Assembly (NCBI GenBank): GCA_032158295.1
Contig: CM063261.1
Span: 620,001 to 684,000, forward strand
DNA from: Pycnopodia helianthoides
Lineage: Eukaryota; Echinodermata; Asteroidea; Forcipulatida; Asteriidae
Direction of reading: 5' to 3'
DNA length: 64,000 nucleotides
The position numbers and the translations under genes are program-made. Below the pieces are notes generated by a model. That model had not been told where the DNA came from. It saw only the letters and a program-made list of their open reading frames with translations, and did not search any database. Positions 48,501 to 56,010 of this stretch are shown piece by piece (within the stretch, counting starts at the first letter, position 1; every line of letters starts with the position of its first letter).

Positions 48501-51500
48501 GGTGTAGCAGATTGTACTAACTGTTTCCCAGACTGGAGGCTGTGGAAACAAAAACACAGACTTAATTTCAAAAATGTGATGGGATCAAGCGAAATTAGTC
48601 TTTTGTCGACCCTTGTCAATTTTAGTTTTTTTTATATATTTGAAAGAAGTACAATCTCAGCTTTAAGGATATGAAAACTAGATACCACCTTTGGTTCAAA
48701 AGTTATGGAAGTCCAAACACCAAGAGATGTATAGAAATGTAGACCCCCTGTCGACCTATTTTGGCCTGTTATCCAATAACGCATTTACCGACAAACGACT
48801 CATTTAGCTTGATCGCATCACAAATTGTTTTCAAGAGAATTTTAAAAATAAAAAATTATTTTTGAAGGATTAATTTACTAATGTAGTGCTTTGCATTTTA
48901 GCCAATAAGAACAGTTTTTGATAAAGTAGCCCTTTTTGAAGGCGCAAAAGCGACCCTGTACATCAAACATGACAAAAAGACTAGCGTAATACTTACCACT
49001 TTTTCATGCTGGTTATTTGCACCCAGTTCCTGTGAATATGTAATAATAAATGATTTTGTTGATTATCTTCTCGCATCCCTTTTTAATACTTAAAAAGAAA
49101 AACTTTAAATATAGGTCTGTGGGTGATTTGTAGGAAATAAAATCTGCTCAATTGACAACAAAGAGCCAAACACATTTCAGGCAGGGGTGTGACAGACTCT
49201 CTACATGCACATGAATGAAAAATCGGGGTTGTGGGTTAGGGTTTCCATTTGGTCTAGAGGATGAAGCCCCCTGAACCTCCTGGGTGTTACATTTCAGAGG
49301 ATTTACAGATTCTCTACATCACCATGAATAAAGGACTAGGGTAGTGGGCCTGGGTCTCCCCTTGGTCTAGAGGATGAAGCCCCCTGAACCTCCTGGGTGT
49401 TACATTTCAGAGGATTTACAGACTCTCTACATCACCATGAATAAAGAACTAGGGTTGTGGGCCTGGGTCTCCCCTTGGTCTAGAGGATGAAGCCCCCTGA
49501 ACCTCCTGGGTGTTACATTTCAGAGGATTTACAGATTCTCTACATCACCATGAATAAATGACTAGGGTAGTGGGCCTGGGTCTCCCCTTGGTCTAGAGGA
49601 CAATATTCAACCTGAACCTCCGGGGTGTTACATTTCAGAGGATTCACAAATTCTCTAGGTCAAAATGAATAAATAAAAAAATCCTGACTCAAAATCAGAG
49701 TCATGTTTATGACGAGCATGACCCAATCTGACATAGGTCAGATTCACATGGTCAGTTTGACCCCCAAAATAGGTAATGCTGACCCCACAAATGTGATTGG
49801 CCCTCTGGGACCTGGTTCCAGGTCAAAATCTGACCCAGGATTATTTAAGAGTGTACAAGAGAACTTCTTACCTCAACATCTGCAAATCTAAGGAGCTCAA
49901 TGCCATGCATTGTTGCTTTCTCCACCACGCCCTCGGAAGCCTGCTCCATAATGATGATTTGCTTCAAGCAGGGCATCTGCGCTGCTTGATCCAAAAGAAT
50001 CTCAGTCCTTGCCGATGTGTCACACACTACGATCCGAATCTCAGCTACACAGGAAAAAAACAAAACACACAAACAAAGATTTCAATATTTGTTGAAAATA
50101 TTTGGTTAGGTTTTTTACTCCGTTGATACCGATTTATAATCTTCAAATAGCCAGCTTCATACTTCATAATAACACCGAATCTTCATGCTCAAGGCACTGG
50201 AACAAAGAGAAACAAGCAGGTGGGGGACTTGATATAAGAAGGTATTATTATGTGAACAACCAAAGCCCCCCCTCCACTAGGAGGAGCAATTTGCTGCCAA
50301 ACCATACAAGTCCGATTTCAGATTATTCTTCTTAATCATGAGTGGTGTTTGAAGCTTTGCATGGTGTGGAGATAAGATAAGGTTTGGTCTCGACGTTTCG
50401 TGCAGTATACTCTGCTCTTCTTCAGGAGAAAACAGAGTATACTGTGCAAAACGTCGAGACCAAATCAGCTCTTTTCAGAGCCAACACTCCCACAAAAGAG
50501 TTCTATTACATGGTTGTACCCGCAAGTTTACTATTTATTTATTTATAGTTACCTCTTCTTAATCATGATTAGTTTGAAATGAACATAGCAAACCTTGGTT
50601 GATGATGTGCTGACACACGTCTGGTCCCAGTGTATCGTACAGAGGTACAAGTATCATTGAATACATGCTGCATCCTTGCTCAGTAAGAACCCACTGCAGC
50701 ACAGGAGAAAACAAAATAAAAAAAACACTCGTCATAAATCAAATTTTAAAATGGCCTTTCCAGGCCCGATACTTCTCGAAGGCAATGGAGGTAAATGCTT
50801 CCATGCCCCTTGTCATTGCTGTGGTGTACCTTGAATTGTTCCAGCAGGCCTGGAATTACACGGTTCCCTGGTAATGGCCTCCATTGCCCTTGTCATTGCT
50901 GTGGTGTACCTTGAATTGTTCCAGCAGGCCTGGAATTACACGGTTCCCTGGTCATGGCCTCCATTGCCCTTGTCATTGCTGTGGTGTACCTTGAATTGTT
51001 CCAGCAGGCCTGGAATTACACGGTTCCCTGGTCATGGCCTCCATTGCCCTTGTCTTGGCTGCGGTGCCCCTTCAAATGTTTCCAATAGACTTTAAGATTT
51101 TCTATTGGAAGTGCCCTTTGAAAATGAAAGTGGCCTTGCCCTCTCAAAGATGACATTTTAGACCTGTTCCAGTACAAACTTACATTCATCTCAATAAGGT
51201 GCCCTTTACTAAGGAAAAAAACTGCCTTGCCCTTACAAGGAAAAACCATCAGGCCTGCCTTTCTTGTTGAGATAAGCTTGGTGGTACAAAAGGCCATGGG
51301 TACAAATCCTACCCGAGAATGTTTGGAAGTTGTTTCTGCGTGTCTTGGCCGAGAGTGTGGGAATAAGATCTCATGGCTGAGTTATCCGAGTATGGGCTTG
51401 AATCCCGGCCATGACACTTGTGTCCTTGAGCAGCACACTTAACTGCTTCTTAATACCACAAAGCAACTCACAAAAGTGTATTGGATTCAACTTGAAACAC

Positions 51501-53884
51501 CACCTACCCCACCCACTCAAAAGATATTTTGTGGGTGCCTCGTACTTACCTCAACTCGATTGGTACAGTAGATACCGATGTACGTGTCATTGCCAGGAGG
51601 TAACCCCATCTGGATCAGACCAGAACCAAAATTCATGGCTCTAGCGTAAACCTACGAGAAAAGTAGATCATGAATTTGGGGGAATTAAACATCACAGCTG
51701 AAGGTTATCTTAAAGGATAAGCTTAATGGTTTTTAGGGCACTGTCATACGAATATTTAAAAGTTCCGAGGCCAGACTACAATACCTGCTCGTAGGTTATC
51801 CATGTGTATGGTGTGTTTTCTGTCGACCTCCATCCAAGACATGGCTTCTTTGCTGTAGATGATCAACATGGACATTTCAGAGGTAACAAAATGTAACGTT
51901 AAGAGAGGATAATATGTGCCTTCGTAAACTGGACCCAATTTCATGGCTCTGCGTGAACCGTAAGCTAAACATTGGAACTAAACCACTTCATCGGCTTACA
52001 CGCCATAGTTTTTTCTGCACTGACTTACGGCGGACGGTTTATTACAACAAGTTCCGAGCACCCTCTAAATGTTGCTGGCAGCCGGACAGCTGTTGGCAAT
52101 ATCCATCAGGACTTGCCATTGTGTTGTGTGCACAGGCATGCACCTACCATGGTTGGCAAGGAATTTGTTATTGTGCTTTGAGTGTACTTCACATTTACTA
52201 AAACATTCTCCCTTACAAAGCCTTCGCAGGGAACAAACCTTCAGGAGATGATTTAGACTTGAAAAGTTGAAGTATAAATTAATAAATTTTCCCAAAACAA
52301 AATATCTTTGGATAAAGAAACATACAGCGGTGATGGTGAGTGATTATTTGGATGCTGGGTTGCTAAAATTAACAGCCCCTGGCCAGTGGTCCAGTGGTTA
52401 CTTCAAGCCCACTAGCAAGAAATGCTTATGCAAGGCCCTTTGGTTGGTGTTTTTTGAGTGTGGACCAGTGAGGTTTTATGGAATTAGGAAAAAAGAAACT
52501 AAAGTGTATTCTTTGCTCAAAACATTCCGGTTTTTAAAGTGACTACACTTTTGTGTGGATGCAAAGTCAAACTTATTAACTTACCAGAGAGTTTCATGCC
52601 ACGCATAAAACAGTCGTGTAGCGATTCAACTCCGTCGTAAAATCTGGAGATGAGCTTGCCATCTTTGACTAGTGGGGAGACGCGCACATACTCTGTGGTT
52701 CCCTTGGATGAAATAAAAGTCGTTTAAAAGGAATAACTCGGAGGAAGTATGGATGATTCAAAGGTAGGGCCCTGCAATTGCATTTTAGAACGGCATCACT
52801 GAAGTCAAACAATGAAAACGTGAACACATGGTTATATGCATCACACACAGCTCTCTGCCAATAATAGGCCTTTCCTTGACCTCATTGAGGACACCATTTG
52901 ATCTAGTGATGTCAAATAAAAAAGGGGTTACACTAATTTTGAGATTCTAATTTGCATTGGCCTATCCATGTTTAGAAAGTGGGAGGGGATTAATTTTTTT
53001 AAGTTAAACAGATATCCCATAGTATGCCCTGTCAACTTAGTTTTAGGGTTTCCAAGATTTAGGGTCAAGGACCACTCAGGCGGCACAAAGTGTTGTTGGG
53101 ACCGAGGTATGCTCCAGGGAGTGGAGGCTGCTCCAGGTACTTGGTGAATGTTTTGAAGGTGTTGATTCTCTCTTATGCATTCTGAACCGTTCTGAGTTAT
53201 CTTTTGAGCAAAAGTTGTTTGATCAATTCATGTGGTTTTTTTCCTTACCAGACATTAATTTATATCTCGCAAATGGCTTACATTAGTCACGTTTGGTATT
53301 CTGTGAGTTTTTGTCTCATCAAATAAGTTTATTCAGACAGAATTTTCTTTGAAACAGATATGAAACTGGGCCTTTGTTGTAGCTCTTGGGCTTCCATTCA
53401 TTCGCTCTTCTGGTCTTGGTCTCAGACCTCTGAGGCCTAAACTTCTTGGTCACAGTCTCATAGTTACAGTCCTTGAGCACAGCATTGTACTAAACAGAAA
53501 CACCAGATCATCCCAGGTAGGATACAGCTTTTCTACAATTCATTTTTCCCAAGAACTGTCATCTGGTGGAACACTCTCCCAGGCAACATCATTGCCTCAC
53601 CTTCAGTTGAGGCATTTAGGGGAGTGGTGGCTGCACACACACAAGCAGCGCTGAGTTTTTACTTGCACATTGTACATAAACACCCCTGCACCGCTCATGG
53701 ACAAGAAGTCCCTCGGCATTACATCCAGACTTATGGATCCTACCGAGTATTCAAGTAAAAGTAGAAGAAACTCAATGATTGTTTTACTTACAGGTAGCTC
53801 TACCGACTGCTGTTTGGGGTCTATATCGGGAATTCCAAGTTTTTTAATCTGTTCTGTTACTGTTGTCAGTTCACTACTGGCCAT
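39406..53884 (-). CDS. long-chain-fatty-acid-CoA ligase, ACSL1/5/6 type, 19 coding exons
   Basis: The enzyme activates long-chain fatty acids to acyl-CoA using ATP, usually on ER or mitochondrial outer membrane. I joined exons at 53884-53792, 52702-52585, 51852-51785, 51651-51550, 50693-50594, 50044-49872, 49029-48997, 48539-48414, 46578-46495, 46080-45946, 45345-45260, 44727-44676, 44271-44176, 43463-43302, 42494-42378, 41833-41690, 41240-41139, 40513-40442 and 39543-39406. All introns are GT-AG, phases agree, and the sum is 2001 nt: 666 residues plus TGA. Signatures: PLYDTLG (exon 5), P-loop [11 protein letters not shown] at 241-251, LPLAH.YER (exon 9), GYGQTE at 426-431, [10 protein letters not shown] at 502-511 (Asp509) and IDRKKHIFK at 522-530. 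GYGQTE and [12 protein letters not shown] place it with ACSL1/5/6 rather than ACSL3/4. The N-terminal membrane segment of vertebrate members is absent from this frame; an acceptor-like CCACAG at 53893-53898 suggests an upstream exon. No inactivating change was seen. Confidence 0.96.
39600..39775 (-). mobile_element. tRNA-derived SINE in intron 18
   Basis: On the minus strand TGGTCTAGTGGTTAAGAGA (A box, Glu/Asp-like) and GGGTTCGAATCCC (B box) are spaced as in a tRNA, followed by a body with GGGAGGTATTGAGTATAC and an AT-rich end. The anticodon arm region pairs poorly, so I call a SINE and not a tRNA gene. Confidence 0.7.
39985..40155 (-). mobile_element. tRNA-derived SINE fragment in intron 18
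   Basis: On the minus strand a degenerate A box (TTGGTCAGTGGTT) and a good B box (CCGGTTCGAATCCCACC) are followed by a body distinct from the neighbouring SINEs. Confidence 0.6.
40442..40513 (-). CDS. synthetase exon 18, residues 598-621
   Basis: Encodes [20 protein letters not shown] through FEQ. The KAILEDM..LGK phrase is highly conserved in ACSL proteins. Acceptor CCAG, donor GTGAGT. Confidence 0.93.
40607..40880 (-). mobile_element. tRNA-derived SINE in intron 17, longer copy
   Basis: Same family as 4428-4715, with the 5' GATCCCTGGCTACACGG segment, a tRNA-like head and a partial 3' body. The B box has drifted (GGTCCAAATCC). Confidence 0.8.
40905..41070 (-). mobile_element. tRNA-derived SINE in intron 17, shorter copy
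   Basis: Same family, in the same orientation, about 25 bp from the longer copy. It has a drifted A box (TAGCTCGGTTGGTAGAG) and a weak B box (GCTTTGAATCC). Together the two copies fill most of the 625 bp intron between exons 17 and 18. Confidence 0.8.
41139..41240 (-). CDS. synthetase exon 17, residues 564-597
   Basis: Encodes [20 protein letters not shown] and continues to SNE. The IAIVVPD block is standard in this family. Donor GTAAAT, acceptor TTTTTAG. Confidence 0.93.
41290..41551. mobile_element. inverted pair of hammerhead-like element ends plus tail, intron 16
   Basis: A minus copy (41342-41381) and a plus copy (41399-41438) are identical over the core: CTCCTGAAGAC, hairpin GATCAG / CTGATC around AGCATA, then GAAACGTTGAG. 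They are separated by about 17 bp. Both continue outward with GTTAACTAC..TTGGTTCT phrases. The plus copy then has the tail CATGGTGTTACCGCAAACCT..CATGCAAAGTTTCAAATCC that is tandemly amplified at 2206-3780. The clearest copy in the window. Confidence 0.75.
41690..41833 (-). CDS. synthetase exon 16, residues 516-563
   Basis: Encodes [20 protein letters not shown], then [18 protein letters not shown]. Contains the hinge-region IDRKK..K motif that positions the C-terminal domain over the active site. Confidence 0.95.
42378..42494 (-). CDS. synthetase exon 15, residues 477-515
   Basis: Encodes [13 protein letters not shown] and the fatty-acyl-CoA synthetase signature [14 protein letters not shown], whose Asp509 contacts the ATP ribose in this superfamily. 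Confidence 0.95.
42690..42858 (+). pseudogene. 3' end of a LINE reverse-transcriptase ORF, decayed
   Basis: The plus strand reads ..RTIEPFQQI.. and [20 protein letters not shown] before a stop. The LP..FP.SYNL..FK..I..YL pattern is the common end of CR1/Jockey-type reverse transcriptase ORFs. The frame upstream is not intact. It lies in synthetase intron 14. Confidence 0.55.
43302..43463 (-). CDS. synthetase exon 14, residues 423-476
   Basis: Begins [25 protein letters not shown] is part of the adenine-binding motif of ACSL1/5/6-type enzymes. Ends ..NLQGE before GTAAGT. Confidence 0.95.
43658..44045 (+). mobile_element. TTAA-flanked MITE, family C
   Basis: It starts TTAAAGACACTGGACACCTT and ends CCAATAGTGTCCAGTGCCTTTAA. 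The interior has GATTTCGAGACCTCACTCGT with its complement, forming a stem, and a TTGAACTCAATTGGTCGTCG segment shared with family B. It sits in synthetase intron 13. Confidence 0.9.
44176..44271 (-). CDS. synthetase exon 13, residues 391-422
   Basis: Encodes [20 protein letters not shown] and continues to [12 protein letters not shown] is a conserved AMP-binding core block. Confidence 0.95.
44676..44727 (-). CDS. synthetase exon 12, residues 373 (part) to 390
   Basis: 52 nt exon that begins with one base completing Arg373 and encodes [17 protein letters not shown]. The acceptor TTTTTCAG|A is the only nearby AG that keeps the frame. Confidence 0.9.
45260..45345 (-). CDS. synthetase exon 11, residues 345-372 and part of 373
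   Basis: Encodes [20 protein letters not shown] and continues to KTKELE; ends in phase 2. The region is the variable W-rich linker of the family and is recognisable mainly from its position and K..L.R pattern. Confidence 0.88.
45572..45700. mobile_element. short MITE with ATAGACCCC..TTGCATA inverted ends
   Basis: The left end ATAGACCCCCTTGCATA is matched in reverse at the right end, TATGCAAGGGGTCTATA. The interior has GCGTAAACGC and a CACGTG-like motif. A partial second copy starts near 45430 (ATAGACCCAATGCATAACGC). Lies in synthetase intron 10. Confidence 0.8.
45946..46080 (-). CDS. synthetase exon 10, residues 300-344
   Basis: Encodes [20 protein letters not shown], then the [19 protein letters not shown] block typical of ACSL (RPT.F..VPR..N..YD). 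Confidence 0.95.
46495..46578 (-). CDS. synthetase exon 9, residues 272-299
   Basis: Encodes [20 protein letters not shown] followed by [18 protein letters not shown] is a signature of the family. Start set by phase 0 from exon 8 and an AG at 46579-46580. Confidence 0.93.
46735..47075 (-). mobile_element. TTAA-flanked MITE, family B copy 2 (opposite orientation)
   Basis: It starts TTAAAGGTATTGTACACTTT and ends TAGTGTACAGGGCCTTTAA, the reverse of copy 1 at 26729-27070. Interior matches copy 1. Lies in synthetase intron 8. Confidence 0.85.
47076..47304 (+). mobile_element. fragment of the repeat hosting family B copy 2
   Basis: It starts AGCTCAATCGGTCATCAG, as does the sequence after B copy 1, and ends near CTTACCAACGTTTTGTACAT. 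The same host repeat type flanks both B copies on this side. Confidence 0.55.
48414..48539 (-). CDS. synthetase exon 8, residues 230-271, ATP/AMP-binding P-loop
   Basis: Encodes [20 protein letters not shown] then [20 protein letters not shown] is the phosphate-binding motif of adenylate-forming enzymes and is intact. Confidence 0.97.
48997..49029 (-). CDS. synthetase exon 7, residues 219-229
   Basis: 33 nt micro-exon encoding [11 protein letters not shown]; acceptor ATTCACAG, donor GTAAGT. It matches the ELG..N block that links the N-terminal part to the P-loop in this family. Confidence 0.85.
49190..49675. repeat. 113-bp tandem repeat, about 4 copies, intron 6
   Basis: The phrase TCTCTACATCACCATGAATA recurs at 113-bp steps (about 49311, 49424, 49537), with diverged copies at each end. 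Each unit contains TGGTCTAGAGGATGAAGCCC and TGGGTGTTACATTTCAGAGG. The inner copies are nearly identical, so the expansion is recent. No open frame runs through it. Confidence 0.92.
49872..50044 (-). CDS. synthetase exon 6, residues 161-218
   Basis: The first two bases complete Ala161; it encodes [19 protein letters not shown] and continues to LLRFADVE. Typical N-terminal-domain sequence with the KQIIIME strand. Confidence 0.93.
50380..50530. mobile_element. inverted pair of hammerhead-like element ends, intron 5
   Basis: The minus copy (about 50388-50429) reads TCTCCTGAAGAA, hairpin GAGCAG / CTGCAC around AGTATA, then GAAACGTCGAGA. The facing plus copy has lost the first box but keeps ACAGAGTATACTGTGC and AAACGTCGAGACC. 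The plus side continues to CATGGTTGTACCCGCAAG, a worn version of the tail. Confidence 0.65.
50594..50693 (-). CDS. synthetase exon 5, residues 128-160 and part of 161
   Basis: Encodes [20 protein letters not shown] then [20 protein letters not shown] is diagnostic of long-chain acyl-CoA synthetases. Ends in phase 1. Confidence 0.96.
50775..51060. repeat. 80-bp tandem repeat, about 3.5 copies, intron 4
   Basis: CGGTTCCCTGG recurs at 50861, 50941 and 51021, an exact 80-bp step. Because 80 is not a multiple of 3, the same peptides appear in shifted frames, which shows the small open frames here are not coding. Confidence 0.93.
51338..51455 (+). mobile_element. decayed tRNA-derived SINE, intron 4
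   Basis: The A-box-like TTGGCCGAGAGTGTGGG and B box GGGCTTGAATCCC are followed by ACACTTGTGTCCTTGAGCA and CACACTTAACTGCTTC, matching the copy at 12490-12725. The distal body is absent. Confidence 0.6.
51550..51651 (-). CDS. synthetase exon 4, residues 94-127
   Basis: Encodes [20 protein letters not shown] and then [14 protein letters not shown], the strand/loop before the W-x-x-x-EQ block. Confidence 0.94.
51785..51852 (-). CDS. synthetase exon 3, residues 71-93
   Basis: The first two bases complete Ala71; it encodes [20 protein letters not shown] then EQ. The PCLG.R....PY.W..Y pattern is standard. A 62-codon frame over it in another register is a by-product. Confidence 0.93.
51929..51975. 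mobile_element. fragment with the TGGACCCAATTTCATGG terminus
   Basis: Shares its terminus with 38545-38731 and 23907-24035; a related element may continue to about 52060. Lies in synthetase intron 2. Confidence 0.5.
52585..52702 (-). CDS. synthetase exon 2, residues 32-70 and part of 71
   Basis: Encodes [20 protein letters not shown], then [19 protein letters not shown]. It corresponds to the YVR..P....L...FYD...L...F.RG block. Ends in phase 1. Confidence 0.93.
53480..53700 (+). pseudogene. 3' end of a LINE reverse-transcriptase ORF, in synthetase intron 1
   Basis: The plus strand reads [20 protein letters not shown] and then SPSVEAFRG. The FFPRT...WN.LP......PS...F pattern is the C-terminal end of CR1/Jockey-type reverse transcriptases. 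It runs to within about 90 bp of synthetase exon 1 and is on the opposite strand. Upstream parts are missing. Confidence 0.7.
53792..53884 (-). CDS. synthetase exon 1 (first in-frame coding exon), residues 1-31
   Basis: Encodes [20 protein letters not shown] and 11 more residues to VELP, ending in phase 0 at GTAAGT. No stop separates this ATG from an acceptor-like CCACAG 9-14 bases upstream, so the true first exon may lie further upstream and extend the protein. Confidence 0.8.
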
Positions 53885-54056
53885 GATGAATTCTGTGGTA
53901 TAATTTAAATTCAGGGCAGTTGGTTTAGTTGTAATGATCGTAACCCTCTCCTTACCAGTCAGAGACCATTAGGTAAGAAGAATATATCATCAATTATTTA
54001 AATGGACACCAAGCAAATTTGCAAAAGTCGCCTTCAGCCTATCTTTGGATATGTTT

Positions 54057-54191
54057 TGACGTAAGTCAACAGGGGCACTTCAGACGAAATAATGTCACAC
54101 GATAGTATGGTATACCATCTTTATCAGGCTTTCTGATATAAAAAACACATTTTCTTTCGGGGTCATTACCAAAGTATGACCCTAACTTTAA
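54057..54191. mobile_element. TCAACAGGGG element, copy 2
   Basis: It starts near GTCAACAGGGGCACTTCAGA and ends ACCAAAGTATGACCCTAACT before TTAA, matching 36549-36684. The middle parts differ more than the ends. Confidence 0.6.
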
Positions 54192-54444
54192 GAAAAAAAT
54201 TAATTCATTAAAAAAAATTCCAGTAAAACAGATTAAATGGTACAATGGTTGTTGCATACAGAGCATGCAAGGACCCCATGGATTTCCCAGGTGAAGCTTT
54301 TTCTTTTCCTAGATCTAATTCCAAGTGATGTTCCAATGCCAATTTTCCTTCTTTTTTGGGGGGGGGGGTGGTCACCGAGTTGATGTATGCTTTAGGTTGG
54401 TTATGCACCATGATGTGAATCAGACCATTTCTAGGTCCATGATC

Positions 54445-54660
54445 AGATACTAGTTTTGTCACTGATTAATCGAAATGTTGAGCACCATAAATTATGTATA
54501 TGTGCAAGTTCTTTTCAGAACCACTATACAACTTACAAGTACAAGTTGTAGTAACTCAAAGTTTCAAATCCTCACAATAAAAACAACAACTAACTATGTC
54601 CTATTCAAAATAAATGTGTTTAAAATTACTCCATGGCACTACCGCAATCTTACCTGTTTT
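54445..54660 (+). mobile_element. decayed Penelope-like element end
   Basis: CACTGATTAATCGAAATGTTGAGC is a shortened core (split here: CACTGATTAATC, GAAATGTTGAGC), followed by AGTTCTTTTCAGAACCAC and AAAGTTTCAAATCC, then CATGGCACTACCGCAA. These are worn versions of the phrases at 41.4 kb, in the same order. Confidence 0.5.
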
Positions 54661-55736
54661 TCAGAAAGCTGGAACTGTATAAATACTAGAACTTAGGGGC
54701 GTAACCCAGGCTTAATTACGTTGTAGGACGAGGCCAATTCACTTTAAAAATCTTCTTGGAAACTGCTGCCTGACCTTCCTACAATGTGTAGAAACCACAA
54801 CCTATTGCCTGGCCTAACCCAATACACACCCACAGCTAGCTTTGCGCGCATTAAATTGTAGGTCAACCATTAAACTGCAAATACAATGCAATGCTATTGA
54901 TCAACAACCTACAGCTTCACAATACCAGGTGAAACCATCCATAAAGCTGTAGAAACCACGCCACAAGGACAGCTGCTTAAACAGCTTTGTTATTTAAATT
55001 CATTTATTGTGATGAGCAGTTACACTCAAGATTCAAATTTCGCAGCCTTGTAACGCTCACAAAGCCTACTAAAAAGAAGGGCACTTACACTTTTTACAGC
55101 CTCTGGTCACACTATGCATGGTCACACTATGCATGGTCCCACCACACTATGGTCACCACACCGTGAAAGATGTTGTGCATCGTAAGATCCATTTCATAGA
55201 CCACAGAGTTGTGTTTGTTCTAATTCTACCAACGGTTTAGTTTAGCTGTAAGGTTACACTAAACACACGCCATCGTTATAAATAATCATTTTCGGTTTCA
55301 TTTACAGCCTGCATGCAACTGATTGCGCGACCATGCACCACTAGTGTTTACATGTTATCACGTGACTTATACTAGTGAGTACTACGTCATTTTTTTAGCG
55401 GGTGGCAAAGACGCGCAACAGAGCGAGTACACCCGACAGTCGGATTTTTGTAAATAGCACAATTACTATAGCCCTTTCATTAAAATTGTATGTTGTGACG
55501 TTGATTTAAATCAGATTACTCTTTCATAAATTACAATTTATTGTACTACAAATGAGATTTATTTTTAGTTACGCACAAGCGGCGTCGGACGACGTCTAGA
55601 CACACTCAGTCTTTTGCTTGCAATGTAAATCACTGTAACAAAAGTAAAAATGAACATTTAGCCTTGCAGAATTTCAAATAGCCAAAAGAATCACAGTTTT
55701 TGAAAGCCTTTTCTTCCTTTTTGAATGATTTCATCT

Positions 55737-55985
55737 TCATCGTCGGTGTGCATGAGCACCATCGTAAGCAAAAGTACAGATTTTCCTAAGTGACTTGCTG
55801 GAACTGTCCTTACTACCTTTTTTCAGCCACTCCGAGGTCTCTGATACAAATACTGGAATATTCTTCACAGATTTAAAGAAAGAAAACCCTCGATCGAATA
55901 AAAAAATGCAACAATCATCATGTGATTTACAACAGCGGCACTTTCCTATGGTGGACGCTTTTGTTTGTTGATGTTTTGAAACCAT
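55737..55985 (-). CDS. unrecognised 82-codon open frame
   Basis: The frame starts at an ATG beside a short hairpin and encodes a basic, Cys-containing peptide with KCRCCKSHDDCC near residues 15-26 and several Ser/Lys-rich stretches. The Cys cluster recalls a zinc-binding N-terminus, but I cannot match a family. It could be a first exon, but no clear donor decides that. Low confidence that it is a gene. Confidence 0.2.
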   Translation of the reverse strand: MVSKHQQTKASTIGKCRCCKSHDDCCIFLFDRGFSFFKSVKNIPVFVSETSEWLKKGSKDSSSKSLRKICTFAYDGAHAHRR

Positions 55986-56010
55986 AGAGCTATATACATA
56001 GCTCTATGTT
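55984..56010. repeat. perfect short hairpin
   Basis: ATAGAGCTAT and ATAGCTCTAT flank ATAC, giving an uninterrupted stem of 10 bp. Function unknown. Confidence 0.7.

Noticed and set aside
50665..51095. Repeated peptide frames ([19 protein letters not shown])
   Set aside because: The 80-bp period shifts frame at every unit, so it is not coding.
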